A DNA stretch of 64,000 nt, taken from NCBI GenBank assembly GCA_015066745.1, contig SVNW01000011.1, forward strand, positions 1 through 64,000, read 5' to 3'. The translations under genes were made by a program, and so were the position numbers. This DNA comes from Ruminococcus sp. GTDB lineage: Bacteria > Bacillota > Clostridia > Oscillospirales > Ruminococcaceae. Of this stretch, positions 46,256 to 55,278 are shown piece by piece. How positions within the stretch are numbered: position 1 is the stretch's first letter; each line of letters begins with the position of its first letter. The notes beneath the pieces are model-generated. The model saw nothing but the letters and a program-made list of their open reading frames with translations. It was not told the origin of the DNA and searched no databases.

Positions 46256-47341
46256 ATGGCAAATAGATTATTTCAGGGTTTGGTTCATCAGATGTACGAA
46301 ACTATCGGTGCAACCATAGGTGTTGTTGATGAAACTGCAACAATTATTGCCTGCAGTGACTTTACTAAGATAGGTACTACAAACGAATTTGTTTCACTTG
46401 ACTTAAACGGCTCATCAGATGTGTTTGTACGTGACGGATTTACATACAAGCCGTTTGGTTCAAACATCAAGAACGATTATGCTGTTTTTGTTGAAGGTGC
46501 AGATGAAACAGCTGCAAAGTATGCAAATATTCTCTCTATCACTCTTACAAATATCAAGCAGTATTATGATGAGAAGTATGACAGAAACAACTTTATCAAA
46601 AACGTAGTACTTGATAATGTACTTCCGGGTGATATCGTAATAAAGGCAAGAGAGCTTCACTTTAATGCAGAGATAAGCAGAGTAGTTCTTCTTATCCGTA
46701 TAGTATCTGCAAATGATATATCAGCTTATGATGTTATACAGAATCTTTTCCCTGACAAGAGCAAGGATTTTGTCTTCAATATCACAGAAACTGATATAGT
46801 TCTCGTAAAAGAAGTAAAGAGCGGTGTTGACTCCAAGGATCTCGAAAAGCTTGCACGTTCAATTGCCGATACTCTCAGTGGCGAATTCTACACAAGAGTA
46901 AATGTAGGTATAGGAAATGTTGTAGTAGGCGTAAAGGATCTGGCACGTTCCTTCAAGGAAGCGCAGACAGCTCTTGAAGTAGGTAAGGTATTTGATACAG
47001 ACAAGGTTATCGTAAGCTATGACAATCTCGGAATAGCAAGACTTGTTTATCACCTCCCTACAACACTTTGTGAAACATTCCTTCACGAAGTATTCAAGAG
47101 AGGCAGTATAGAATCTCTTGATCACGAAACACTCTTTACTATTCAGAGATTTTTTGAAAATAACCTTAATGTGTCTGAAACATCAAGAAAACTTTTCGTA
47201 CACCGAAATACTCTTGTTTACAGACTTGAAAAAATCAAAAAACTTACAGGTCTTGACCTTAGAGAATTTGACCATGCGATTATTTTCAAGATCGCACTTA
47301 TGGTTAAGAAATATCTTTCAGCAAATCCTATCAAGTTCTGA
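46256..47341 (+). CDS. PucR/CdaR-type transcriptional regulator
   Basis: The 361-residue protein has an N-terminal sensor-like region (about residues 1-120), a central GGDEF-like CdaR domain (about 140-270), and a C-terminal PucR-type helix-turn-helix. The HTH contains FFENNLNVSETSRKLFVHRNTLVYRLEKIKKLTGLDLR at about residues 300-338. Regulators of this type respond to sugar acids, purine breakdown or amino acid signals, but the ligand here is unknown. AAAGGGAT precedes the ATG. The gene stands directly before ftsE; a hairpin lies between them. The palindrome upstream is a candidate binding site. Confidence 0.85.
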   Translation: MANRLFQGLVHQMYETIGATIGVVDETATIIACSDFTKIGTTNEFVSLDLNGSSDVFVRDGFTYKPFGSNIKNDYAVFVEGADETAAKYANILSITLTNIKQYYDEKYDRNNFIKNVVLDNVLPGDIVIKARELHFNAEISRVVLLIRIVSANDISAYDVIQNLFPDKSKDFVFNITETDIVLVKEVKSGVDSKDLEKLARSIADTLSGEFYTRVNVGIGNVVVGVKDLARSFKEAQTALEVGKVFDTDKVIVSYDNLGIARLVYHLPTTLCETFLHEVFKRGSIESLDHETLFTIQRFFENNLNVSETSRKLFVHRNTLVYRLEKIKKLTGLDLREFDHAIIFKIALMVKKYLSANPIKF

Positions 47342-47390
47342 TAAAAAAATGCTGATTTTTCAAAACTAGAATAAGATTATTAAGTTATAG

Positions 47391-47423
47391 CGCTTGCCTT
47401 ATATACAGGATATAAGGCAAGCG
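47391..47423 (+). terminator. Hairpin between the PucR/CdaR-type gene and ftsE
   Basis: A perfect 14-bp stem CGCTTGCCTTATAT / ATATAAGGCAAGCG with a 5-base loop. The following TTAATAAAAAT is a poor T run, so termination may be partial. Confidence 0.6.
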
Positions 47424-47454
47424 TTAATAAAAATACTTCTGAGGCGGTGTTCAT

Positions 47455-48153
47455 GTGGTTGAACTAAAAAATGTATCCGTTGCATATAACAAAGGTCAGA
47501 ACGTAATAAAGGGTATTGACATAAAAATAGAAGACGGTGATTTTACATTTATCGTTGGTGCGTCAGGTGCAGGTAAGAGTACTCTTATCAAGTTGCTTCT
47601 CAAAGAGGTAGATGCTTCTGACGGAACAGTTATGGTGAACGGTTACAATCTTAGGACGTTGAAAAGAGCACGTATACCTAAGTTCAGAAGAACGATAGGC
47701 GTTGTTTTTCAGGACTTCAGACTTATACCGACTATGACGGTATATGAAAATATCGCATTTGTTCTTCGTGTTATAAATGCACCAAGATCCTACATAAAAA
47801 AGAGAGTTTCTTACGTTATAGGTCTTGTCGGACTTCAGAATAAGACAAAGTCCTATCCTACAGAACTTTCGGGCGGTGAACAGCAACGTGTTGCGCTTGC
47901 AAGAGCACTTGTAAATGACCCGAAACTTCTTATAGCAGATGAGCCTACAGGAAACGTTGACCCTGAGTTATCACATGAAATAGTAGGATTGCTCAAGGCC
48001 ATAAATCAGTGCGGTACAACTGTAGTTATGGTTACACATGAGCATGAATTGGTAAAGCATTTCGGAGGTCGTCTGATAAATATTAATCAAGGTACAGTTA
48101 TCTATGATGATATTATAGACGGAGACGACTCATATATGGAGGAAGACGTATAA
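47455..48153 (+). CDS. ftsE: Cell division ATP-binding protein FtsE
   Basis: FtsE is the ATPase of the FtsEX complex that activates cell-wall hydrolases outside the membrane. The 232-residue protein has Walker A GASGAGKST near residue 35, the FtsE-type VFQDFRLIPTMTVYENIAF Q-loop segment, signature LSGGEQQRVALARAL, Walker B LLIADEPTGNVD and switch THEHEL. The start is GTG at 47455 after GAGGCGG; an out-of-frame ATG overlaps it. ftsX follows after an unusually long gap with two hairpins, and the presumed target hydrolase is the M23 protein next to it. Confidence 0.96.
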   Translation: MVELKNVSVAYNKGQNVIKGIDIKIEDGDFTFIVGASGAGKSTLIKLLLKEVDASDGTVMVNGYNLRTLKRARIPKFRRTIGVVFQDFRLIPTMTVYENIAFVLRVINAPRSYIKKRVSYVIGLVGLQNKTKSYPTELSGGEQQRVALARALVNDPKLLIADEPTGNVDPELSHEIVGLLKAINQCGTTVVMVTHEHELVKHFGGRLININQGTVIYDDIIDGDDSYMEEDV

Positions 48154-48162
48154 AATTTGATT

Positions 48163-48216
48163 ATCCGTCACCTGACGGATATATTGCTATGCCTTGATGT
48201 TTATCTGAGGGCATAG
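48163..48216 (+). promoter_or_regulatory. Two hairpins in the ftsE-ftsX gap
   Basis: ATCCGTCA-CC-TGACGGAT (48163-48180) and CTATGCC / GGCATAG (48187-48216) follow each other. ftsE and ftsX usually overlap, so a structured gap of about 115 bases (to the extended ftsX reading frame) is unusual. Confidence 0.5.
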
Positions 48217-48329
48217 ATGTAACAGCATTTATACGTGTGTTTTTTGGTTGAGAGGAGAAGTGATTCTGTATAGGTAGTTTATTTTATCTTATCGGACAGG
48301 GATTTAAAAACATATGGCATAACAGGGTA

Positions 48330-49169
48330 ATGGGAGTAGCAACAGCGTGTGTACTTACCGTATCTTTATTGCTTGTCGGTGTTTTTTCTCTGTTTGCGAT
48401 GAATGTCGAAATACTCCTTACTTCTATTGAAAGTAAAAATGAGATAGTGTTATTTTTAAAGGACGATGTTGTTGGTGAGGATATTATATCTGCCGAACAG
48501 GCGATAAAAAATCTGCCAAATGTATCAGTAACCGAATATTATCCGAGAGAGCAGGCTCTTGAGGATTATATAAAGCAGATGGAAGGCTATGAAAATATTT
48601 TTGAAGAACTCAGAAATGACAATCCTTTGCCAAATGCTTTTAATATTCAGATCAAAGATACAACGCTTATAACAGAAACTGTAAATCAGATGACTTCGTT
48701 TGAGTTTACAGAGTCTGTAAAAGCACCAACTGATTTTGCGAAGATTTTAAACAAACTGAAAAATGTGGTTTCGGTTATATCGATCGTACTGCTTGTTGCA
48801 CTTATAGCTGTTTCGATAGTAATGATATCAAATTCTACTAAAGCGAGTGTATACACAAGAAGACGTGAGATAAATATCATGAAGTATGTAGGTGCTACAA
48901 ACTCATTTATACGTACACCGTTTTTCTTTGAAGGACTTTTTACAGGTCTGGTGTCAGGTATAGGTGCATCGGTTATTACATATTTCGGATATACGGCTCT
49001 TATGGATATCATAACTAATGATATATCATTCTGGGAAATTATAGGTGTTGTTGAACCGTTACCTTTTGACAATATAAAATATATTGTTTTTGCAGTTTAT
49101 TTATGCATTGGCTCAGTGATCGGTGCTATAGGAAGTGTGGTAAGTACCACTAAGCATCTTAAAGTGTAA
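48330..49169 (+). CDS. ftsX: Cell division protein FtsX (start unclear)
   Basis: FtsX is the membrane partner of FtsE. The listed 279 residues hold the first membrane helix, the extracellular domain (about 30-140), and three more helices, with RRREINIMKYVGATNSFIRTPF typical of the family. The first ATG opens directly at helix 1. Upstream, the same frame from 48264 encodes GSLFYLIGQGFKNIWHNRV, the conserved FtsX N-terminus. However, no ATG, GTG, TTG or CTG exists between the TGA at 48261 and 48330. AGAGGAG at 48251 points to a start near 48264-48270, where the only candidate is ATA. The real gene may use a rare start codon or carry a frameshift. The extended length of about 299 fits the family. 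Confidence 0.88.
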   Translation: MGVATACVLTVSLLLVGVFSLFAMNVEILLTSIESKNEIVLFLKDDVVGEDIISAEQAIKNLPNVSVTEYYPREQALEDYIKQMEGYENIFEELRNDNPLPNAFNIQIKDTTLITETVNQMTSFEFTESVKAPTDFAKILNKLKNVVSVISIVLLVALIAVSIVMISNSTKASVYTRRREINIMKYVGATNSFIRTPFFFEGLFTGLVSGIGASVITYFGYTALMDIITNDISFWEIIGVVEPLPFDNIKYIVFAVYLCIGSVIGAIGSVVSTTKHLKV

Positions 49170-49271
49170 AAAAAATTAGTGTTGCTGTCGTTTGGGTTTA
49201 TAGAACGTACAGTAACACTTAAAAAATAATATCGGGTGAAAATGAAAAATTCTGAAAGGATATAAAGAAAT

Positions 49272-50792
49272 ATGAATAAAAGCTTAAAGGCTAAGATTTT
49301 AGCATTTTCGATTATAGGACTTATTTCGATTAATTCTTACGTACATAGTGATAACATTAAAAACACAACTCATATCAGCGCAACACAGACAATAGAAGAA
49401 CTAGAAGCATTAAAGGCTGAAAATGAAAAGAAAATCAAACAATTGCAGGAAGAGATAAAAAAGTCTCAGGAAAAGTATGCGACCATCGTAGAAGATGAGA
49501 AAGCCAAACTTGAATATCAGGAAACACTTAATGAAAAAATAGCACTGCAAAATCAGAATATTGATTATGTGGTAAATCAGATAAAACAGATCGATGATGA
49601 TATAACAGAAAATAAAAATCGTATTCTTGTTATAGAGTCTGATATATTTATAAAAAAAGCAGAAATTGAACGCAGTATGCAACTTTTTAAGCAAAGACTC
49701 AGAGTATCATATATGTCAGGAAATGATAATCTGGCAGCAGTTCTGACAGGTTCGGCAGATTTTTATGATTTGCTTGCAAAGATGGAACTGGTGTCAAAGA
49801 TAGCAGAGCGTGATGATGAAATGATAGACACACTCTGTACTCAGCTTGAGGAACTTGATGAGCTTAATAAGGCACTTGCGGCAAAGCAGAATGAGCTTGA
49901 GACAAGTATGGCAGAATCTGAAGACAAAAAAGCAGAGTTTGATGTTTTACTTGAACAGCTTATAAAGGATAATGAAAAGACTCAGCAGGAACTTGACTCA
50001 CTGCAGACTGACAAGCAGGAAATACAGGTTGATATAGAAGCTAAGGAAAGTGCTATTGCACAGAAGGAAAAAGAACATGAAAAGTTCATGGCTGATATAG
50101 CAGCGGCACAGGAAGCTATACGTATCGAACAGTCAAAGAAAGCTGAAGAATCACGAAAACTTGAAGAGTCAAGAAAGGCCGAAGAATCAAAACGTGCCGA
50201 AGAGTCAAGACGTGCAGAGGAATCACGAAAAGCCGAAGAATCAAAGCTTGCAGCACAGCAGAGTCAGAAACCGGCAGTTACAGCACCTCCTGCAACTCAG
50301 GCACCGCCTCCTGTTGCGACAACACCTGCTACAACACAGGCTGTATCGTCATCACAAGGTTTTGTATGGCCTGTTCCGGGTTATTATCTGCCACCTACAA
50401 GTTATTATGGTTATAGAAGTTTTGATAACAGCTTCCATAAGGGTATAGACTTAGGACAGGCAGGAATAGCAGGTGCAGCTATAGTAGCGATAGCCGATGG
50501 TGTAGTTGTAACTGCAAAGAGTGGTTGTACGCATAACTGGAGTAAAAACTACAGCTGTGGATGTGGCGGTGGATACGGAAATTATGTAACTATTGCACAC
50601 AGTGACGGTACATATTCTTCATTGTATGCTCATTGTCAGTCTATATGTGTTTCTTCGGGACAGTATGTTACACAGGGACAGACTATAGGATATGTTGGTA
50701 CTACAGGATATTCTACAGGAAATCATCTCCATTTTGAAATTCATAAAAACGGCAGTACAGTGGACCCATTGTCTTTAGTAAGTCCATATTAA
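49272..50792 (+). CDS. Secreted coiled-coil M23 peptidoglycan hydrolase (EnvC/PcsB-like role)
   Basis: The 506-residue protein has a signal-like N-terminus (about residues 1-26) and a long coiled coil (about 40-290). Six repeats of [KR][AL]EES[RK] follow (about 290-325), then a Pro/Ala/Thr linker, and a C-terminal LytM/M23 domain. The zinc ligands are in FHKGIDLG and HLHFEIH. A cysteine-bearing loop CTHNWSKNYSCGCGGGYG is inserted in the domain. The position after ftsEX and the coiled-coil plus hydrolase layout match hydrolases or activators controlled by FtsEX. This task is inferred. AAAGGAT precedes the ATG, and a strong terminator follows. Confidence 0.9.
   Translation: MNKSLKAKILAFSIIGLISINSYVHSDNIKNTTHISATQTIEELEALKAENEKKIKQLQEEIKKSQEKYATIVEDEKAKLEYQETLNEKIALQNQNIDYVVNQIKQIDDDITENKNRILVIESDIFIKKAEIERSMQLFKQRLRVSYMSGNDNLAAVLTGSADFYDLLAKMELVSKIAERDDEMIDTLCTQLEELDELNKALAAKQNELETSMAESEDKKAEFDVLLEQLIKDNEKTQQELDSLQTDKQEIQVDIEAKESAIAQKEKEHEKFMADIAAAQEAIRIEQSKKAEESRKLEESRKAEESKRAEESRRAEESRKAEESKLAAQQSQKPAVTAPPATQAPPPVATTPATTQAVSSSQGFVWPVPGYYLPPTSYYGYRSFDNSFHKGIDLGQAGIAGAAIVAIADGVVVTAKSGCTHNWSKNYSCGCGGGYGNYVTIAHSDGTYSSLYAHCQSICVSSGQYVTQGQTIGYVGTTGYSTGNHLHFEIHKNGSTVDPLSLVSPY
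50139..50246 (+). repeat. Six 18-base coding repeats in the M23 hydrolase gene
   Basis: Six tandem copies of an 18-base unit encode KAEESR, KLEESR, KAEESK, RAEESR, RAEESR and KAEESK. Codons vary between copies, so the repeat is maintained as protein rather than as a fresh DNA expansion. Confidence 0.85.
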
Positions 50793-50808
50793 GAATCAAT
50801 AAACTAAA

Positions 50809-50858
50809 AATACATCATGTTAGCAGACAGATCAGAAGTTCTGCTGACATGATGTATT
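50809..50858 (+). terminator. Terminator after the M23 hydrolase gene
   Basis: AATACATCATGTTAGCAGA pairs with TCTGCTGACATGATGTATT (19 bp, one G-U). Only TTG and an A run follow, so release may be incomplete, and ctpA begins 10 bases later. Confidence 0.75.
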
Positions 50859-50867
50859 TGTTAAAAA

Positions 50868-52058
50868 ATGAAAAGAAAGTCAGTTGATATTATGAAAAAA
50901 ACAAGAACAGTTCCTGTTTATGTAGCAGTAATGCTCATAATCGTTATTGCATCAATGACATTTTCACTGACATATTTTTTTATGAGCAGGAGTTATTATA
51001 AAAAATATAAGACTTATGAGCTTATGGCAGAAATAGAATATCTGATAAACAAGCATTATTACGAAGAACCTGAGGATATCGGAGAACTTGTTGATATGGC
51101 GCTTACAGGTTATGTTGCAGGTCTCGGAGATGTTTACTCATGTTACAACGATATCGAAGACACTAAGGAAGCCGATAATAATCATGCAGGTTTTTATGTA
51201 GGTATTGGTATAACTGTAACTATGTCCGCAGAAGGATATATAGAGATAATAGAGATACCGCAAAATTCACCGTCACTTGAAGCAGGTCTTCAGGTCGGGG
51301 ATATAATAACAGCCATAGACGGTAAAGACGTACTTTCAACAGGATATCAGGAATCTGTTGAAAGTGTAAAAGGTGACGTAAACACTGAAGTTACACTAAC
51401 AGTAAAACGTGGTGATACCGTAAGTGATTATAAAGTAACACGTAAAACATTTGATATCGTTACTGTTGAAGGTAAAATGCTTGAAGACAATATAGGCTAT
51501 ATATCTATTTCACAGTTTAACGGAAAAACATATGAACAGTTTCAGGAAAAGCTTGACAGTCTTCTTTCTGACGGAGCAAAGGGGTTAGTGTTTGATGTCA
51601 GAAATAATGGTGGCGGTCTTGTATACTCTGTAGAAGATTGTCTTGATCCGTTGCTTCCTGAAGGTGAGATAGCTGTTGCTATTTACCGGGATGAAAAATC
51701 AGAAACGATAGTTGAATCTGATAAAAAAGAACTCGATATTCCTATGACAGTTCTTATAAACGGTGGTTCGGCAAGCGGAGCAGAACTTTTCGCCGCATCA
51801 CTGAGAGATTTTAAAGATGCACCTCTCATAGGTACTAAATCATACGGAAAAGGAGTTATGCAGGATACATTTACTTTAAGTGATAAAAGTACGGTTGTAC
51901 TTACTGTAGCAAAATACAAAACAACAAAATCAGATTGTTATCACAAAGTAGGTCTTATCCCCGATATCGAAATAGAACCCGATAATGAAAATGACGGTGA
52001 CGAGCAGCTTGATAAGGCTGTCGAATTTATCAGATCAGAAATCAAAGAAGTGTCATAG
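50868..52058 (+). CDS. Carboxy-terminal processing protease, S41 family
   Basis: The 396-residue protein has one N-terminal membrane anchor (about residues 14-38) and a PDZ domain (about 110-190: NSPSLEAGLQVGDIITAIDGKDV). The S41 protease core has the nucleophile serine in NGGSASGAELFAASL near residue 305 and the lysine base in TKSYGKGVMQ. CtpA-type proteases cleave outside the membrane, often controlling wall hydrolases, which suits the M23 neighbour. No good ribosome site precedes the first ATG, which lies just after the hairpin. An in-frame ATG at 50892 is an alternative start. Confidence 0.92.
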   Translation: MKRKSVDIMKKTRTVPVYVAVMLIIVIASMTFSLTYFFMSRSYYKKYKTYELMAEIEYLINKHYYEEPEDIGELVDMALTGYVAGLGDVYSCYNDIEDTKEADNNHAGFYVGIGITVTMSAEGYIEIIEIPQNSPSLEAGLQVGDIITAIDGKDVLSTGYQESVESVKGDVNTEVTLTVKRGDTVSDYKVTRKTFDIVTVEGKMLEDNIGYISISQFNGKTYEQFQEKLDSLLSDGAKGLVFDVRNNGGGLVYSVEDCLDPLLPEGEIAVAIYRDEKSETIVESDKKELDIPMTVLINGGSASGAELFAASLRDFKDAPLIGTKSYGKGVMQDTFTLSDKSTVVLTVAKYKTTKSDCYHKVGLIPDIEIEPDNENDGDEQLDKAVEFIRSEIKEVS

Positions 52059-52088
52059 AAAAAATTACATTTAAGTTTGCTAACACAA

Positions 52089-52117
52089 TTGACAACCTTG
52101 AAATGTTGTAATATAAT
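52089..52117 (+). promoter_or_regulatory. greA-lysS promoter
   Basis: TTGACA (52089-52094), 17 bases, TATAAT (52112-52117), about 70 bases before the greA ATG. Confidence 0.8.
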
Positions 52118-52188
52118 ATAATAGTATGGCTAGAGATAGTTTTCTTAAAGAAATTAAAAAAATAAATCTTGTATGAGGAGAGTATATT

Positions 52189-52662
52189 ATGGCTGAAAAG
52201 AAACAGATGTCCCGTGAGGGCTACGAAAAACTGGAACAGGAGCTTGCGTATCTTATAACTGTACGAAGAGCGGAAGTTGCACAGAAACTTAAAGAAGCAA
52301 GATCATTTGGTGACTTGTCTGAAAACGCTGAATATGATGAAGCAAAGAACGAGCAGGGTATCCTTGAAGCACAGATCGCTGAAATGGAAAACACACTTGC
52401 AAATGCCGAAGTTGTTGATGATGAAGATATCTCTGTACATGAAGTAGGTGTTGGTTCTACTATAGAGATCAAGAGAACAGACAGGGATAAAGTAGAAAAG
52501 TTCAAGATAGTAGGTACAACAGAAGCAGATCCTCTTGAAGGTAAGATCTCTGATGATTCACCTATCGGCAAAGCTGCTATGAAGAAAAAAGTAGGCGACA
52601 GATTTACAGTTGAAGCACCTGTAGGCGAACTTGAGTTCGAAATATTATCAATTTCAAAGTAA
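52189..52662 (+). CDS. greA: Transcription elongation factor GreA
   Basis: GreA rescues stalled RNA polymerase by stimulating RNA cleavage. The 157-residue protein has the N-terminal coiled coil with acidic tip (ARSFGDLSENAEYDEAKNEQ near residue 40) and the C-terminal FKBP-like domain (ISDDSPIGKAAMKKKVGD). Length and order are normal. TGAGGAGAG precedes the ATG. lysS starts 20 bases after its stop, a linkage common in bacteria. Confidence 0.97.
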   Translation: MAEKKQMSREGYEKLEQELAYLITVRRAEVAQKLKEARSFGDLSENAEYDEAKNEQGILEAQIAEMENTLANAEVVDDEDISVHEVGVGSTIEIKRTDRDKVEKFKIVGTTEADPLEGKISDDSPIGKAAMKKKVGDRFTVEAPVGELEFEILSISK

Positions 52663-52682
52663 GAAAGGCAAGGTTTTTTTTA

Positions 52683-54200
52683 ATGAGCGAAAATCAGACA
52701 AATGAACAGATGCAAGAAGAAGTTATTGAACAGGACATAAATATTCTTAAAAAAGTAAGAATAGAAAAACTTGAAGAGCTCAAGAAAAATAATAAAAATC
52801 CATACGAGATAACCAAGTATGAAACAACAGCAAAGAACATAGATATCAGAGAAAAGTTTGAAGAAATGGAAAATCAGACTGTTTCTATCGCCGGAAGAAT
52901 AATGAGCTGGCGTGATATGGGTAAAGCTAACTTTATAGATGTTCGTGATGATACAGACAGAATGCAGGTTTATATCAGAATGAACGATATCGGTGAAGAT
53001 GTTTTCTCCGAATTCAAAAAATGGGATATCGGTGATATCGTAGGTGTTGAAGGTTTTGTTTTCCGTACAAGAAAAGGTGAAATATCCGTTCATGCGCAGA
53101 AAATAGTTCTTCTTTCAAAATCACTTCTTCCACTTCCTGAAAAGTGGCATGGTCTTAAAGATCAGGATATGAGATATCGTCAGCGCTATGTTGATCTTAT
53201 CTGCAATCCGGGCGTTAAGGATACATTTGTAAAGAGAAGTCTTATTCTTAAAGAAGTAAGACAGTATCTTGACAATCTCGGATATCTGGAAGTTGATACA
53301 CCTGTACTTCATACACTTGAGATCGGTGCTGCCGCAAGACCTTTCATTACACATCACAACGCACTTGATCTTGATATGTATCTGAGAATCGAAACAGAAC
53401 TTTACTTAAAACGTCTTATAGTAGGCGGTTTCAATAAGGTATACGAAGTAGGACGTATTTTCAGAAATGAAGGTATGGACACATCACATAACCCTGAATT
53501 TACTACTATCGAAATGTATCAGGCATATACAGACTATTTTGGAATGATGGATCTTATAGAAGATATGTATGTACAGATCACAAAGAAAATATGTGGCAGT
53601 GATGTTATTACATATCAGGGAACAGAGATCAATATGGCTGCTCCATGGGAAAGACTTACTATGGTTGAAGCAGTTAAGAAATACGCAGGAGTTGACTACA
53701 ACGACTGGAAATCAGATGAAGAAGCAAGAGCTTGTGCAAAGGCTCATAACGTTGAAGTTGAAGAAGGCGCATCTGCAACTAAGGGTCATGTTCTTATTGC
53801 ATTTTTTGACGAATTTGTTGAGAAGAAACTTATACAGCCTACAATAATCTATGATTATCCTGTTGAAAACTCACCGCTTGCAAAGAGAAAACCATCAGAT
53901 CCTGCATTTACAGAGAGATTTGAATACTTTATCTATGCAAGAGAAATGGGTAATGCATTCTCCGAGCTTAACGATCCAATCGATCAGAGAGAACGTTTTG
54001 TTAAACAGGTTGAAGCAAAACGTGCGCAGGGCGGTAACAACGCACAGGTTGACGAAGACTTCGTTACAGCACTCGAATACGGTATGCCGCCTACAGGTGG
54101 TCTTGGTTTCGGTCTTGACCGTCTTGTTATGCTCCTTACAGACAGCGCATCTATAAGAGATGTACTGCTCTTCCCGACAATGAAACCACTCGAACAGTAA
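52683..54200 (+). CDS. lysS: Lysyl-tRNA synthetase, class II
   Basis: The 505-residue protein has the N-terminal OB anticodon-binding domain (SIAGRIMSWRDMGKANFIDVRD, about residues 65-90). The class II catalytic domain has motif 1 near IEKVDTPVLH-like residues, motif 2 FRNEGMDTSHNPEFTTIE near 260, and motif 3 GLGFGLDRLVMLLTD near 480. It charges tRNA-Lys. Only 20 bases separate it from greA, so there is no separate leader or T-box. A terminator hairpin follows the stop. Confidence 0.97.
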   Translation: MSENQTNEQMQEEVIEQDINILKKVRIEKLEELKKNNKNPYEITKYETTAKNIDIREKFEEMENQTVSIAGRIMSWRDMGKANFIDVRDDTDRMQVYIRMNDIGEDVFSEFKKWDIGDIVGVEGFVFRTRKGEISVHAQKIVLLSKSLLPLPEKWHGLKDQDMRYRQRYVDLICNPGVKDTFVKRSLILKEVRQYLDNLGYLEVDTPVLHTLEIGAAARPFITHHNALDLDMYLRIETELYLKRLIVGGFNKVYEVGRIFRNEGMDTSHNPEFTTIEMYQAYTDYFGMMDLIEDMYVQITKKICGSDVITYQGTEINMAAPWERLTMVEAVKKYAGVDYNDWKSDEEARACAKAHNVEVEEGASATKGHVLIAFFDEFVEKKLIQPTIIYDYPVENSPLAKRKPSDPAFTERFEYFIYAREMGNAFSELNDPIDQRERFVKQVEAKRAQGGNNAQVDEDFVTALEYGMPPTGGLGFGLDRLVMLLTDSASIRDVLLFPTMKPLEQ

Positions 54201-54214
54201 TTTTTTTTCAGAAT

Positions 54215-54249
54215 AAAGCAGGAGGGGAATGTTCAGACCTTCCTGCTTT
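54215..54249 (+). terminator. greA-lysS terminator
   Basis: AAAGCAGGA / TCCTGCTTT with extra G-C pairs inside the loop, then GTTATTGT. A run of eight T also directly follows the lysS stop. Confidence 0.65.
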
Positions 54250-54278
54250 GTTATTGTATAAGAAAGGCGATATTTTAT

Positions 54279-55160
54279 ATGAGCAACGAAAAAAAAGAAG
54301 AAAAAAATAATACAAAAGAAAAAAGCATACTTGAAACGATAAAAGAAGTAAATCAAAAAGAAAAAATGGAAAAAATGCAGCGTATGGCCGAGGAGCAAAA
54401 AAAACTGCATGAAAAAGAAGAAAAGGAAAGAGAAGTTTATAACAATAAGCTTATGCAGGACAAGGTAGAGCTTATAAAGATGAAGCAGGGCATGAGCGAC
54501 AAAGATATGTCGGCTAAGGAAGAAGAAAAGAAAAACTACACTATAAAAGAAAAAATAGGAAACTTTATTTATCACAATAAACTTTGGATAATAATGTTTG
54601 TTATTTTTGGAGGCATGGCAGGATTTATGGTACACGATTATGTAACCAAGGATAATCCCGATATGACTATTATGGTACTTGTTGACGATTATGAGCTTTC
54701 TATGAAATCAGACAAGATAGAAGAAATCTTGAATGAATATATCGAAGATGTAAATGAAAACGGAGAAGCTCATGTAACTGTTTACTATATGCCTGTTTCC
54801 GAGGACCTTGATCCATATACACTTCAGGCAAATTCGACAAAGTTTTTTGCTTTGATGCAAGACGGTGAAACCATGATGGTGATGGCAGACTCTGTTATAG
54901 CAGAAAGACTTATGCCCGAACAGACTCTTGAAGATCTGTCACAACATTTTCCTGAAAATGAAAATGTAAAAGGTTATGGTTTTTACTTGTCAGAAACTGA
55001 TTTTGCAAAAGAAATAGAGTATCCCGAAGAATTTTCCGATGATATTTATATAGGTATCAGAAAAGTAAAAGAAGGCGTAAAGTACAGCAAGGAAATGCAG
55101 GAAAATTATGATGTAGCGTATAAGGTACTTGAAAAACTTATCGAAAGATACAGCAAATAA
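54279..55160 (+). CDS. Hypothetical single-pass membrane protein with charged coiled coil
   Basis: The 293-residue protein is not recognised. Residues 1-95 are extremely rich in Lys and Glu and look like a cytoplasmic coiled coil. A membrane helix follows at about 102-120 (LWIIMFVIFGGMAGFMV), and the remaining 170 residues are probably outside the membrane, with no cysteine and an acidic character. There is no signal peptide, so the topology is N-in/C-out. GAAAGGCG precedes the ATG. It stands between lysS and another single-pass protein with the same topology at 55279; the two could be functionally linked. Confidence 0.7.
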   Translation: MSNEKKEEKNNTKEKSILETIKEVNQKEKMEKMQRMAEEQKKLHEKEEKEREVYNNKLMQDKVELIKMKQGMSDKDMSAKEEEKKNYTIKEKIGNFIYHNKLWIIMFVIFGGMAGFMVHDYVTKDNPDMTIMVLVDDYELSMKSDKIEEILNEYIEDVNENGEAHVTVYYMPVSEDLDPYTLQANSTKFFALMQDGETMMVMADSVIAERLMPEQTLEDLSQHFPENENVKGYGFYLSETDFAKEIEYPEEFSDDIYIGIRKVKEGVKYSKEMQENYDVAYKVLEKLIERYSK

Positions 55161-55192
55161 AAAAAGTAAAAGATGAAAATGCTGTGAAGTAG

Positions 55193-55221
55193 TTGACATT
55201 GTACAAAAAATACGTTAATAT
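55193..55221 (+). promoter_or_regulatory. Promoter of the zinc-ribbon membrane protein gene
   Basis: TTGACA (55193-55198), 17 bases, TAATAT (55216-55221), about 50 bases before the ATG. Confidence 0.65.
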
Positions 55222-55278
55222 TAATATGTAAATTGTTGAAATAAAGCAACTTATCTGAAACGAAAGGGTAAATATTTT

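Noticed and set aside
50139-50246. Possible CRISPR-like repeat
   Set aside because: The 18-base units are contiguous, without spacers, and encode a regular peptide repeat inside an ORF.
53895-54635. 246-residue minus-strand ORF across the lysS end and the next gene
   Set aside because: Phe/Tyr/Lys-rich low-complexity reading of the A-rich complementary strand; both plus-strand genes have good starts and motifs.
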